From NCBI RefSeq assembly GCF_040706535.1, contig NZ_JAPDRJ010000001.1:310001-374000 (forward strand): a DNA stretch of 64,000 nucleotides, read 5' to 3'. Numbering within the stretch: position 1 is the first letter of the stretch; every line of letters begins with the position of its first letter. The translations under genes were made by a program, and so were the position numbers. The notes under the pieces were generated by a model. That model was not told the DNA's origin. It saw only the letters and a list, made by a program, of their open reading frames with translations, and made no database searches. Shown one piece after another: positions 6,627 through 15,749 of the stretch. This stretch comes from Lentisalinibacter orientalis (lineage in GTDB: Bacteria; Pseudomonadota; Gammaproteobacteria; Steroidobacterales; Woeseiaceae).

Positions 6627-8261
6627 CTACGGGCGGGTTCCGCCTTCGACCGGGTCTCTGGTCCAGCCGAGTTCGGTCCAGTCGTACTTGTTGCCGCCGT
6701 GGCAGTCCACGCAGTTGCCGTCATAGCCCAACGAGGCTTCGCCGGGGGCGATCTCGTGGTTCACCGTCAGGTACATGATGGTGTCGACGAACTCGTAGTC
6801 GCCCGTGTAGGTCTGGCCGGCATAGGCTGCGCCCTCCTCCAGGGCGAGGTTCCAGTCGTATTTCGCCCAGAAGGCGTTCGGGCCGCCGTTCGGGCCGAAC
6901 AGATGCGGCACCAGGATGGTGTTGTTGTTCGCATCCGCGGGCTGGTTTGCGATCATCTTCTTGAACGGATAGATCATCGCGCCCTGGGTCGTGTGGTCTG
7001 CGACCGGCTCGGCCAGCACCGCCGGTAGCGAGGTGTACCGGTCGTTCTCGTTGATCAGCACCTTGTTCCACTTGCCGTCGTAGTAGCGCAGCGTCGGCCG
7101 GACGTTGTTGGCCCAGACGAAGGTGCCTTTCTTCTTGTCGTAGGTCGCGCGGCCCGTCGCCGGATCGACCGGGATCGGGTCGATGTCCTGACCGGCATCT
7201 TCCCAGTACCACTCGGTCTTGGTCGACTGGTTACGCGCGAAGGTCGGGATGTGGCAGACCTGGCAGGCGAGCGTGGTGTGGGTCTCGACGATGTTCTGCA
7301 CATCCGTGCCCACGTGGATGTTGAAGCGGTCGCCGTGGCAGTCGGTGCAGGCTCTCAGTGTGCCCTCGTCCACGGAGTGGTAGGGCATGCCGCCGATGCC
7401 GTGGTCGATGGCCTCGCCGTCCACGTTCTTCTTCACCGTATGGCAGGCCGTGCACTCGAAGTCGGCGCCGTCGGTGCCCATGTGCACATCGTACTCACGC
7501 GTGGTGTTGGCCAGCGAGAGCGAGAGGTCGCCGTGCTTCACGTTGTCGCCGCCGCCCGCACCGGCATGGCAGTCGATGCAGTTGTCGATCGTCGGCACAC
7601 CGCCGTTCTCGGCGACGCTCTGCGCGACCAGGTTCAGGTCGACGCCAGCAGCCGGAAGGCCCGCGGTGGTCGGCGCCTTGGAGTAGGTACCGGTCTGGTC
7701 GTGGCAGACGAGGCAGTCCACGTTCTCGGGGTTGCCGAAATCGTAGGTGTTGTCGGCGTAGCCATAGCCCGTATGACACTGCGTGCAGCGGCCCTCGTTG
7801 CTGGGCACTGCCACACAGAAGTTGTTGATGATGTCGTTCTTGCCGTGGATCTCCCCTTCGAAGCCGACGAGATTGGTCGCCAGGCCTTCCCATTTGAAGT
7901 GGGCGCTGTCGATCATGTCGTCGCCGATGGTGCCGTGGCAGTTCAGGCACGACTGGGTGCCCTCGTAGGGATTCTCGGCGAAGTAGCCCTTGTGCAGCTG
8001 CACCGGGGCATAGGCGTCGCTGGCGAGTGCGTTGCAGTCCGTGGCGTCCACCACGCCGTCGCCGTTCAGATCCTCTTCCGGATCCGCAACGCCGTTTTCG
8101 TTCAGATCCCAGCAGCTGATGCCGTCTGCTCCGTCAGCGCCATCCGCGCCGTCGGCGCCGGGGGCTCCGTCGTCCCCGTCGCAGCCCGCCATCGCGAATG
8201 CCAGCATGAACATGGAGAGAACGGCCAAGAGCCGGGTTTTCCCGTGCGTCAGTGCGTTCAT
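6627..8261 (-). CDS. Octaheme c-type cytochrome lipoprotein, tetrathionate reductase (OTR) family
   Basis: Protein of 544 aa with eight CXXCH haem sites (CLNCH, CTQCH, CLVCH, CIDCH, CTACH, CTDCH, CQVCH, CVDCH). It has a lipoprotein signal with Cys27 after MLAFAMAG. Next comes a collagen-like GADGADGADG tract (about residues 32-46), then two calcium-loop-like motifs around DLNENGVAD and DLNGDGVVD. The core segments SAHFKWEG and INNFCVAVPSNEGRC are typical of the octaheme tetrathionate reductase family. Those enzymes reduce tetrathionate, nitrite or hydroxylamine in vitro; the natural substrate here is unknown. The tract after the lipid anchor would hold the haem domain away from the membrane. 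AGGAGG lies 9 nt before the ATG. The gene stands alone, with no quinol oxidase beside it. Confidence 0.9.
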   Translation of the reverse strand: MNALTHGKTRLLAVLSMFMLAFAMAGCDGDDGAPGADGADGADGADGISCWDLNENGVADPEEDLNGDGVVDATDCNALASDAYAPVQLHKGYFAENPYEGTQSCLNCHGTIGDDMIDSAHFKWEGLATNLVGFEGEIHGKNDIINNFCVAVPSNEGRCTQCHTGYGYADNTYDFGNPENVDCLVCHDQTGTYSKAPTTAGLPAAGVDLNLVAQSVAENGGVPTIDNCIDCHAGAGGGDNVKHGDLSLSLANTTREYDVHMGTDGADFECTACHTVKKNVDGEAIDHGIGGMPYHSVDEGTLRACTDCHGDRFNIHVGTDVQNIVETHTTLACQVCHIPTFARNQSTKTEWYWEDAGQDIDPIPVDPATGRATYDKKKGTFVWANNVRPTLRYYDGKWNKVLINENDRYTSLPAVLAEPVADHTTQGAMIYPFKKMIANQPADANNNTILVPHLFGPNGGPNAFWAKYDWNLALEEGAAYAGQTYTGDYEFVDTIMYLTVNHEIAPGEASLGYDGNCVDCHGGNKYDWTELGWTRDPVEGGTRP

Positions 8262-8702
8262 CCTTTGTGCCTCCTGATCGGATAATCATCCGGGCGGCTG
8301 AATCGGCGCGAAGCAGCCGGACCCTCCTCGCGAAGAACCGGAGCCGACCGCCGCAGAGGCGGGCAATGTGGACGAGCCGCGCTGTCGAGAATCGAGACTG
8401 TCATGGACCGCCCCCGCATTGATCGGATTCCGGCTTCTTCAGGGGCAAGTGTTGTGCATTGCGGCAAGGAAATATATACGTTAGGAGCACGGATTAGGTA
8501 GGTAAATATCCTAGCTTTAATTATTTTGGTAGTGAAAGATTGCTTTATTTAGATGGTATACCAGCTCTTAATTCTAAATCGGTTTTCCTGCATATTCGGG
8601 GCCTCTTATACACAGTCTTGTATACCAGGCCGCGCGGGCACGCCGTTTGACAGGGTCCCCGGTCTCCGGCTATGGGTGGATGCCAGCCACCGGAGAGAGC
8701 GT
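8262..8702. other. Divergent intergenic region with an A/T-rich core
   Basis: This 441-nt gap separates the minus-strand octaheme gene from the plus-strand channel gene. The part from about 8465 to 8625 is strikingly A/T-rich for this genome, with runs such as AAATATATACG and TTTAATTATTTTGG, and holds two GTATACCAG repeats (8556 and 8618 areas). It probably carries the promoters of both genes. I found no clear FNR box (TTGAT-N4-ATCAA) and no ORF with coding character. Confidence 0.6.
8647..8676 (+). promoter_or_regulatory. Predicted sigma-70 promoter of the MscS gene
   Basis: A perfect -35 TTGACA (8647-8652) is followed by an 18-nt spacer and TATGGG (8671-8676). Transcription would begin about 20 nt before the chosen start codon, which independently supports that start. 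Confidence 0.5.
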
Positions 8703-10229
8703 ATGTCCCGATTCCTGCCCGTACTCTTCGCCGCCTGGTGCCTGCTCGCCGGCGCCGTGGCCGCAGCACAGTCGTCTGCGGCGACGGAGACCGTCGTGGA
8801 CCAGGCCCCGGCCGACACCGAGGACATCGAGGAACTGGTCAGGACGCTGGAGGATCCGCAGGCACGGGAAGAACTCATCGGTCAGCTGAAGGTCCTGCTC
8901 GAGGCGCAGAAGCAGCAGTCGGAAGGGCCGTTGCCCGAGCCGGCGAGCCTCGTCGACCTCGCGGGCGAGATCTTCGCCGACGTCCGGGACCGGGTGCTGG
9001 CCATCGAGCCGCGTCGTGCGCTGATCGCCGGCACCGTGAGCGCCGCGATCCTGATCGGTGCTTTCCTGCTGCGCTGGCTGCTGCTCGTGCTCATGCGCAA
9101 GCTCTACGCGAGGCTCACCGGCTCCGGCCGAAGGACTGACGTGGAAACCGCATCGTCGTCGGCCACCGGTGAGGAAGCGGATACGGAGCGAGCCGGGGAC
9201 GAGAAGCGTCGGGAAGCCGCCGAGGCGGAACGGGTGGAGCCGCCCGGCACCCTCACTCGCCTGCTGACGCTGATCATCGGGGTCGCCGCGGTGATCCTGA
9301 TCGCCGAGACCTGGGGCGCCGGCATCGGCGGACTGCTGGCCACCGATATCGGTTCGAGGCTCGCCGAGACGGCGGTCGCCATCGGGCTGATCCTGATGGT
9401 CACCGCCGTGCTCTGGAATGCCGCCGACCTGGTAATTCAGCGGCTGCTGCGGGTCGCCACCCGCAGCCTGGACCGGGAGCGCACGGCGCGCAGGCTGGAC
9501 ACCCTCGTGCCGCTGCTGCGCAGCGTGCTGCAGGCCACCATCGGCGTGCTGGCCGCGCTGCTGCTGCTCTCCGAACTGGGCGTGAACATCGGCCCTCTGC
9601 TGGCCGGCGCGGGCATCCTCGGTCTCGCCATCGGCTTCGGCGCCCAGACGCTGGTGAAAGACCTGATCACCGGCGTGACCATCCTGCTGGAGGACGGCGC
9701 CACCGTGGGCGACGTCGTCGAGGTGGCGGGGCATGCCGGAGTGGTGGAGGAGATGCGCATCCGGGTCATCCAGCTGCGGGACCTGGCCGGCAACGTCCAC
9801 CTGGTGCCCTACAGCGACGTCACCACCATAAAGAACTTCACCAAGGAGTTCTCTTATTACCTGTTCGAGATCGGCGTGGCCTACCGGGAAGACACGGACG
9901 AAGTCTGCGAGGTACTGAGGGAGCTCAGCGACGAGCTGCAGCAGGACGAGGACTACGGCCCGGACATCCTGGAGCCGCTGGAGATCCTGGGCGTGGATCA
10001 GTTCGCCGACAGCGCCGTGATCATCAAGGCGCGCATGAAGACGAAGCCGATCCGCCAGTGGGCCGTCGGCCGGGAGTTCAACCGGCGCATGAAGAAGCGC
10101 TTCGACGAGCGCAACATCGAGATCCCGTTCCCGCACACGACGCTGTACTTCGGCGAGCCGAAGGAGGGCATGCCGCCGCCGCTGCACGTGGCGCGGGACG
10201 CGCCGGCGGGCGAGGCGGCCGGCGACTGA
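8703..10229 (+). CDS. MscS-family mechanosensitive channel
   Basis: Membrane protein of 508 aa. A signal peptide (AAWCLLAGAVAAAQ) precedes an acidic, helical periplasmic segment. A first membrane helix follows near residue 110, then a charged loop (about 135-175), two further helices, and the pore helix with the MscS pattern of Gly/Ala repeats (LLAGAGILGLAIGFGAQTLVKD). The soluble beta domain follows, with FTVGDVVEV-like DGATVGDVVEVAGHAGVVEE and IKNFTKE. It should open on membrane tension to release solutes during osmotic downshock. ATG 8703 was preferred to an upstream in-frame ATG because of the GGAGAG site, the signal peptide and the promoter position. It is a single-gene unit, and a second MscS homologue lies at 18275-19495. 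Confidence 0.9.
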   Translation: MSRFLPVLFAAWCLLAGAVAAAQSSAATETVVDQAPADTEDIEELVRTLEDPQAREELIGQLKVLLEAQKQQSEGPLPEPASLVDLAGEIFADVRDRVLAIEPRRALIAGTVSAAILIGAFLLRWLLLVLMRKLYARLTGSGRRTDVETASSSATGEEADTERAGDEKRREAAEAERVEPPGTLTRLLTLIIGVAAVILIAETWGAGIGGLLATDIGSRLAETAVAIGLILMVTAVLWNAADLVIQRLLRVATRSLDRERTARRLDTLVPLLRSVLQATIGVLAALLLLSELGVNIGPLLAGAGILGLAIGFGAQTLVKDLITGVTILLEDGATVGDVVEVAGHAGVVEEMRIRVIQLRDLAGNVHLVPYSDVTTIKNFTKEFSYYLFEIGVAYREDTDEVCEVLRELSDELQQDEDYGPDILEPLEILGVDQFADSAVIIKARMKTKPIRQWAVGREFNRRMKKRFDERNIEIPFPHTTLYFGEPKEGMPPPLHVARDAPAGEAAGD

Positions 10230-10297
10230 CGGCCGCACTGCCCCCGCGTGCCCCGGAGGACCGGGAATACCGGCAGGACGGGCAGGGCCCGTGGTGC

Positions 10298-11056
10298 CTA
10301 CAGCATCACGTCGGAGCAGATGCGCTGGGTATCGTGGGGCTGGCCGCCCTGCTCCAGCGTGAGATAGAGCGTGATCAGATAGAAGCCGACGAATACGAAG
10401 TCGCTGTGCAGCTTGTAGTCGTTGCCGATGAAGAACGCGAACAGCTCGTCGAAGGATGCCTTGAAGTCGTCGATGCGGAACACCTGGGCGCTCTGGTCGA
10501 CGCCGAAGTGCGCGTGCAGCAGTTCCTTCAGCTCCGATTCCGCGGACGGCGACAGCCCGGGCTTCAGCATGCCCATCTGCCGCAGCGCGTCCTCGAAGGC
10601 GGAGTCGTCGTCGCTGTAGAACGAACGGTACAGCGCCACCATGCCCTCGCGGAACTCGCTCCGCAGCCGTATCCACAGGCCGTTGGGCTCGTACAGCAGC
10701 TCGTCGTCGCGGACGCCGAAACGCGCCGGGCGCAGATCCAGGAACAGGCCGTCGTCCACCAGCCACTGGCCGAAGTACAGATGCAGGATGTCGTCGCCCA
10801 GCGCCTGCAGCCGGTCCGGATCCTGCACGTCCTGGAGGGGCTCGGCGTCGTAGAGGTCGTCCGTCAACGTGACCGCGGAGACCGTCCCGGCGGTCACCCG
10901 GCGGAGATTGCGCACGCCCCGGCCGGTCATGAACTGCCAGCTCACCTGCCGCATGGCGGAGAGCATGGGCCGCCACTCGATGGCGTCCCACCCGGTGGTG
11001 GGCACGAAGCGGGCCAGCTGGCGGAGTTCTTCGGGGATGAAGCCGGGCAAGCGCAT
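10298..11056 (-). CDS. Conserved-looking protein of unknown function (252 aa)
   Basis: No family recognised. The protein is soluble in appearance and acidic in its second half, with aromatic-rich segments LHLYFGQWLVDDGLFLDLRP and LYRSFYSDDDSAF and a C-terminal hydrophobic stretch FVFVGFYLITLYLTLEQGG that could be a buried helix. It has one cysteine close to the C-terminus. The start at 11056 is supported by an AGGAG site; the open frame extends upstream only because of base composition. It is divergent from the papain-signature gene across a 110-nt gap with a ten-G tract, so the two may share control. Function cannot be assigned. Confidence 0.75.
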   Translation of the reverse strand: MRLPGFIPEELRQLARFVPTTGWDAIEWRPMLSAMRQVSWQFMTGRGVRNLRRVTAGTVSAVTLTDDLYDAEPLQDVQDPDRLQALGDDILHLYFGQWLVDDGLFLDLRPARFGVRDDELLYEPNGLWIRLRSEFREGMVALYRSFYSDDDSAFEDALRQMGMLKPGLSPSAESELKELLHAHFGVDQSAQVFRIDDFKASFDELFAFFIGNDYKLHSDFVFVGFYLITLYLTLEQGGQPHDTQRICSDVML

Positions 11057-11079
11057 CGATTCGCTCCTGAAGGCAATGA

Positions 11080-11089
11080 GGGGGGGGGG
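11080..11089. repeat. Ten-G homopolymer between divergent genes
   Basis: A run of ten G residues sits in the 110-nt gap between the 252-aa gene and the papain-signature gene. Such tracts slip during replication; here it lies outside both coding regions and could change promoter spacing. Confidence 0.6.
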
Positions 11090-11166
11090 TCGCCGGGCAG
11101 CCGCCCGCCGTTGGCAAAGGCTCGGTGCACCGCGCCGCTTCCGGCCCCGCATGTTAGGGTCTCCTC

Positions 11167-13206
11167 TTGGAAATCGGAAGGCCTGAACACGGTTTGAGCA
11201 CATCCTCGCCACAGACACCGTCGGATCCGGCGCTCTATGCGCCGGCTGCGGAGGAATTCGAGCGGACACTGGAGAAACTCGAGCAGGCCCGCCCCTTCGG
11301 CAAGGCACTGCATCAGCAGCGCCTGCTGTCCATCGCACGCAAGCTCCTGAACACCGCCGAGGGCATCGAGGCGCTATACGGCTACGCGCCGCGCTTCGAC
11401 AGCGCCGGGCTGTTCATGGGCGGAGACTGGGACGAGCCCGACAAGCTCGAGCCGTCCCTCGTCCGCGATACGCTGATGGCCGGCGGCGACTTCCCTGCGC
11501 TGGAGTGCCTCAGCGAATTGCGCTTTCTCGCCATCGCCTCCGGCCGCGTGACGCACCCCGCCCTCGACCCGGCGGACGCGCGCGCGTTCCTGGAGGATGT
11601 GCTGGCGCGCAACCTGGATTTCCCGTTCCCGGAAGCGACGGAGTTCACCCGCCAGGACAGCCTGATGACGGAGCGCCTGCAGCGTTTCTACGGATTCCTG
11701 CTCGGGCACCTGGGCATGGACGGCATCCTGGATGCGCTGGTCGCCGAGTGCGAGCGCATACTCCTGCAGCGGCCTATCATGGTGCAGCGCGCCGAGGAGA
11801 TGCTGCATACCGCGGAGCACGTGCTGCCGGAGCCGCCGGCAGCGGAGGAGTCGCCGTCGATCCGGTTTACCCGCTGGCTGATCGAGGCGCTGCGGGGCCC
11901 CTCGGAACTCGCTCGCCGGCATCCCGATCCGGAGGACTACGCCGTCGCCCTCGCCGACCTCGACGAGGAGTCGCTCGAGGCCGAGGCCGGGGTCTTCGGC
12001 GAGCGTATGGACCGCACCGGGCTCGTGAGCCGGCATCACGCGGTGCTGCTGCGCCAGCTGGCGGACAGCAGCGACGATCTCCTCGCAGACGCCCTCGCGC
12101 TGAACCGTATCGGCCGGACGTGTCTCGCCGAGTTCCGGTATCTCATCGGCCTCGTCATCCAGCATGCCGTGTTGCCGGATACGGCGCGGTGCATCTACGG
12201 GCTGTCGCGGCTGCTGAACCGGGGCATCCTGTTCTTCCAGCCCGTGGCGCCGGGGCTGCAGCACCTGACCGTCCTCACGATCGACCCGGCAGTGGCGGAA
12301 CTGCTGCGCTCCGCGAGCCAGCTGGACGATCCCCCTCCCGCGAACGCGCTCCTGCTAGCGGCCACGCTGAGCGTCATCGGCCAGCCCCGGGGCGTGGACC
12401 AGGGCCACAACCCCACCTGCCAGGCCGCCCGGGGGATCAGCCTGTGGTCGCTGAACGACGTGGGCTACCTGCTGGAGCTGATCGCGCGCGCCGCCGGCGA
12501 GAACGAGGTGGTCATGCACTTCGAGGGCGACACCATTCGCTCCTCGGACCTGCCCGCCGGCCTGGCCGGAGAACTGCATACGGAGCTCGACGCCGTCTCG
12601 CTGGTATTGACGCCGCATCTCGACCGCATCTATATGGAGATGAGCCGGCGCACCATCGGCCGCCAGGGCGACGGCCACAAGTGGGTGAACCCGGAATTCC
12701 ACGGCTGGTGGGTCTACCGCGGCTTCGCCTCGCTGGTGGATCCCGCGACCGAGGCCATCCAGGATGCCGAGGGCTTCGTCCGCCGCTTCCATGCCGCCTA
12801 TCATCCCGACTACAACGGCGGCAGGGACCTGGTGTACGCACAGCCCTGCGGTGTGGTCTCGGTAAGCGCCGCCGGCGAGTTCGTCGGCTGGCACGCCGTG
12901 TCCATCCAGCGGGTGGCCAGAGACCCCGCGGGCGTCTGGCGCGTCTACTTCTTCAACCCGAACCGGGACAAGGGCCAGAACTGGGGCCACGGCATCGTGA
13001 CGTCCACGTCCAACAACGGCGAATGGGAGGGCGAGTCCTCACTGCCCTTCGAGCAGTTCCTGATGCGCCTCTACGTCTTCCACTACAAGCGCAGTGAGCT
13101 CGGCGACGAGGAAAGCGTGCCGGAGCAGACGGTGGCGGCGATCCTGGACGGCATCGCCGAAAGCTGGGCCGGGGAGCGCGACTGGATCAGCCGTGGCCAC
13201 GGCTGA
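11167..13206 (+). CDS. Large protein with a papain-like Cys-His-Asn signature, function unknown
   Basis: Protein of 679 aa with no family recognised by eye. The N-terminal 400 residues are mostly helical. The C-terminal third holds Gln412-x5-Cys418 (QGHNPTCQAARG), then His576 in FVGWHAVSI and Asn597 in YFFNPNRD. The order and the Gln-x5-Cys spacing match papain-fold peptidases (Gln19, Cys25, His159, Asn175 of papain). A peptidase, transglutaminase or acyltransferase activity is therefore plausible but unproven. No signal peptide is visible. The start is a TTG at 11167 with AGGG 8 nt upstream; a second TTG at 11194 is possible. Its end overlaps the deacetylase-like gene, so the two products are made together. 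Confidence 0.8.
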   Translation: MEIGRPEHGLSTSSPQTPSDPALYAPAAEEFERTLEKLEQARPFGKALHQQRLLSIARKLLNTAEGIEALYGYAPRFDSAGLFMGGDWDEPDKLEPSLVRDTLMAGGDFPALECLSELRFLAIASGRVTHPALDPADARAFLEDVLARNLDFPFPEATEFTRQDSLMTERLQRFYGFLLGHLGMDGILDALVAECERILLQRPIMVQRAEEMLHTAEHVLPEPPAAEESPSIRFTRWLIEALRGPSELARRHPDPEDYAVALADLDEESLEAEAGVFGERMDRTGLVSRHHAVLLRQLADSSDDLLADALALNRIGRTCLAEFRYLIGLVIQHAVLPDTARCIYGLSRLLNRGILFFQPVAPGLQHLTVLTIDPAVAELLRSASQLDDPPPANALLLAATLSVIGQPRGVDQGHNPTCQAARGISLWSLNDVGYLLELIARAAGENEVVMHFEGDTIRSSDLPAGLAGELHTELDAVSLVLTPHLDRIYMEMSRRTIGRQGDGHKWVNPEFHGWWVYRGFASLVDPATEAIQDAEGFVRRFHAAYHPDYNGGRDLVYAQPCGVVSVSAAGEFVGWHAVSIQRVARDPAGVWRVYFFNPNRDKGQNWGHGIVTSTSNNGEWEGESSLPFEQFLMRLYVFHYKRSELGDEESVPEQTVAAILDGIAESWAGERDWISRGHG

Positions 13207-14317
13207 GGCCGCAGACGTGCTGCTTGTCCACGACGAGCGGATGCTGGCCCACGACCCGACCGGGTGGGACCCGGAACGCCCGGACTGGACTAGCTCCGTC
13301 AAAGCGCTGCTCGCCGAGCAGTACCCGGACAAGGACTTCGAGGAGGGCTACGTGCATCCGGAGCGCCCGCAACGGATCACGGCCATCGCCGGGCGGCTCG
13401 CCGAGCAGCCCGTGCCCGGCACCCGGTGGCTGGCCACCGAGCCCGCGGAGCCGCCGGAACTCGAACGCGTGCATACAGCGGAACACGTGGCCTTCATCGA
13501 GAGCCTGATCGGCCGCGCCTGCTGGCTGGACCGGGACACCACCGCCGTCTCACCGGGCAGCGTCATGGCGGCCAAGCTGGCCGCCGGCGCAGGCATCACC
13601 GCCGTCGAGTGCGTAGCCCGGGGCGAGGCCCGGCGCGCTTTCTGCCTCACGCGGCCGCCGGGCCATCACGCGAGCGCCGCCCGCGCCATGGGCTTCTGCC
13701 TGTACAACAACGTCGCGGTCGCGGCCGCCCATGCCCGCACGCTCGGGATGGAGCGCGTTCTGATATTCGACTGGGACCTGCACCACGGCAACGGCACCCA
13801 GGATATCTTCTATCCCGAAGGCGACGTCCTGTTCGTCGACACCCACTGCGCGGCGCCGTTCTATCCGGGTACCGGCGCCCTCGAGGAAACCGGGACGGGC
13901 GCCGGATCGGCGGCCACCGTCAACATCCCACTACCCCCCGGCAGCGGCAATGCCGCGATGCTGCGGGCGATCGAGACGATCATCGTGCCGGCGGCCGAGG
14001 CCTTCCGACCGGACCTGGTGCTGGTCTCGGCCGGCTTCGACGGACACTGGCACGATCAGACCTTCGCAATGGACGAAGGCGGCTTCGCCGCGCTCACGGC
14101 CGGGCTCTGCGGTATCGCGGACCGGCACGCGGGCGGCCGTCTGATCCTGTGCCTGGAAGGCGGCTACAACGCCGACGCGCTGGCGGCAAGCGCCCACGCC
14201 ACCGTCGCGGCCCTTGCCGGATCGCTGCCCGACACCCTGAACACGCTGGCAGAGGACCCCGGCATCGCCGCCGTCGATGCCGCCGCGGCCTTCCACCGGC
14301 AGGCCGCCGGACGCTGA
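13193..14317 (+). CDS. Histone deacetylase-family amidohydrolase (acetylpolyamine/acylamide hydrolase-like)
   Basis: Zinc amidohydrolase of 374 aa in the arginase/HDAC superfamily, which removes acyl groups from amines such as acetylpolyamines, acetyl-lysine or related amides. Key residues are visible: the His158-His159 pair in RPPGHHA, zinc ligands Asp195 and His197 in DWDLHHGNG, Asp283 in SAGFDGH, and the catalytic Tyr325 in LEGGYN. The GTG start at 13193 lies 11 nt inside the preceding gene; the open frame upstream of it lacks family character. Tight coupling to the papain-signature protein suggests the two act on one substrate, possibly an acylated peptide or amine. That is inference. Confidence 0.9.
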   Translation: MATAEAADVLLVHDERMLAHDPTGWDPERPDWTSSVKALLAEQYPDKDFEEGYVHPERPQRITAIAGRLAEQPVPGTRWLATEPAEPPELERVHTAEHVAFIESLIGRACWLDRDTTAVSPGSVMAAKLAAGAGITAVECVARGEARRAFCLTRPPGHHASAARAMGFCLYNNVAVAAAHARTLGMERVLIFDWDLHHGNGTQDIFYPEGDVLFVDTHCAAPFYPGTGALEETGTGAGSAATVNIPLPPGSGNAAMLRAIETIIVPAAEAFRPDLVLVSAGFDGHWHDQTFAMDEGGFAALTAGLCGIADRHAGGRLILCLEGGYNADALAASAHATVAALAGSLPDTLNTLAEDPGIAAVDAAAAFHRQAAGR

Positions 14318-14326
14318 CGAGTCCGC

Positions 14327-15550
14327 TCAGACGTAGAAGTCCAGCTCCTCCTGGTGTTTCAGCAGATCCCGCAGCTTGTGCGGGTCGTCGCCGAAGAAGA
14401 ACACCAGTCCCCAGTGGGTGCCGAATGCGGTCCGCTTCGTGACCGTCTCCTCCATCGGCTGCGTCAGCTCGTGATAGTCGAAGTAGGGGTGCTCCTCGGT
14501 TTCCCGCGGGATCTCGAGCTTGCTCACGACACGGCGGCGCGGATAGACACCGAAGCAGCCGGCATAGCCCTTCGCGTCCTCGACCGGTTTCGGGAAAAAC
14601 GCCTGGATCTCCTCCTCGGTGCTCTTCGGGTCGAAGACGAGGATGGAGGCCTGGTAGGCGTTGAAACCGTAGGCCCGTTCGATCAGCTCGAAGGCCTTGA
14701 ACCCCGGCGGCCGGTAGGCGACCTCGCCGAAGTACATGGTGCCGTCGCTGGTCACGAAGTACTCCGGATGGATCTGGCCGAATTTGATATCGAAGGTCTT
14801 GATCAGCTTCTCGATCTGCTCGGTGATGGCGGCGCGCCAGCTCTCGAGTTCCGGCGTCGCCGGCACGAACACGGAGTAGCCGAGCGTCACGTACTCGGAG
14901 ATGTTCAGGAAGCGGATCTTGCCGTCGTGTACCCATGCCTCCACCGCGAACTCCCAGCCGTCCAGATGGCTCTCCATCAGCAGCGGGAACTCGGTTTCCG
15001 GGATAGCGTCCACTTCCTCCGGTGTCCGGATGACCCGGTGTCCCAGACAGCCGGCCTTGTCGAAGGCCTTCAGGTGGATGGGGTCGTCGGGGTCGCCGTC
15101 CAGCTTCAGCAGCGTCTGATTCACCCGGCGCAGGAAACGCACGACGTCATCCTTGTCATGGGCTTCTTCGAAGATGCCCACGCGGATTCCGCCCAGCTGG
15201 GCGCGTCGCTTCATCAGCGCCTTGTCCCGGAACAGCACGGCCTGGCCATGCAGCCGCGGACTGCCCATCAGCACCGAGTTGATGGCGCCGGCCCACTCCA
15301 CTGTCTCCTCGAACAGGGGGATGGCCACGTCCACGCCTTCCTCCTTCAGGCGCTCGGCGATCTCCAGCGAGCGATCGTTCAGCCGTTCGAAATTCCAGGG
15401 AATGTAGGGGATGTCGTTTTTCTTGCAGTAGTCCTCGGCCCAGTCGGGCGCGACGACCACATAACGGCGGTCGAAGCGGTCTGCGGCCTCGACGGCGCCC
15501 AGGCTCCAGCCGAGCAGCGCCACGTAGCCTTTTTCCGGGTTCTTTTCCAC
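14327..15550 (-). CDS. ATP-grasp family carboxylate-amine ligase-like protein
   Basis: Protein of 407 aa. It has a pre-ATP-grasp alpha/beta domain (about 1-110), then LLKLDGDPDDPIHLKAFDKAG and FPLLMESHLDGWEFAVEAWVHDG, and a metal/ATP site near FGQIHPEYFVTSDGTMYFGEVAYRPPG. These are the features of ATP-grasp ligases joining a carboxylate to an amine or thiol through an acyl-phosphate. The substrate is unknown. The gene converges on the deacetylase-like gene with a 9-nt gap. GTG start with GGAGG a few nt upstream. Together with the neighbouring deacylase and papain-signature protein it could belong to a pathway that makes, trims or edits an amide-bonded small molecule. Confidence 0.82.
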   Translation of the reverse strand: MEKNPEKGYVALLGWSLGAVEAADRFDRRYVVVAPDWAEDYCKKNDIPYIPWNFERLNDRSLEIAERLKEEGVDVAIPLFEETVEWAGAINSVLMGSPRLHGQAVLFRDKALMKRRAQLGGIRVGIFEEAHDKDDVVRFLRRVNQTLLKLDGDPDDPIHLKAFDKAGCLGHRVIRTPEEVDAIPETEFPLLMESHLDGWEFAVEAWVHDGKIRFLNISEYVTLGYSVFVPATPELESWRAAITEQIEKLIKTFDIKFGQIHPEYFVTSDGTMYFGEVAYRPPGFKAFELIERAYGFNAYQASILVFDPKSTEEEIQAFFPKPVEDAKGYAGCFGVYPRRRVVSKLEIPRETEEHPYFDYHELTQPMEETVTKRTAFGTHWGLVFFFGDDPHKLRDLLKHQEELDFYV

Positions 15551-15749
15551 GAATCCTCCATGCTGCCAAAGGGGGTCTATTACCCTAACATATCCGCTAA
15601 ATGGCTGATTTTGGCGTCCAGATTGCGACCAATCCCGGCAAGCTCTTTTGAAGACCGGGCTCGCGTGTGACAGGATAGAAAGCCGCTTCGCGCCACCATG
15701 ACGGCGACCTGCCGGCGCGGAAACCGCTCAGGAACAGAAAGGAGACAAC

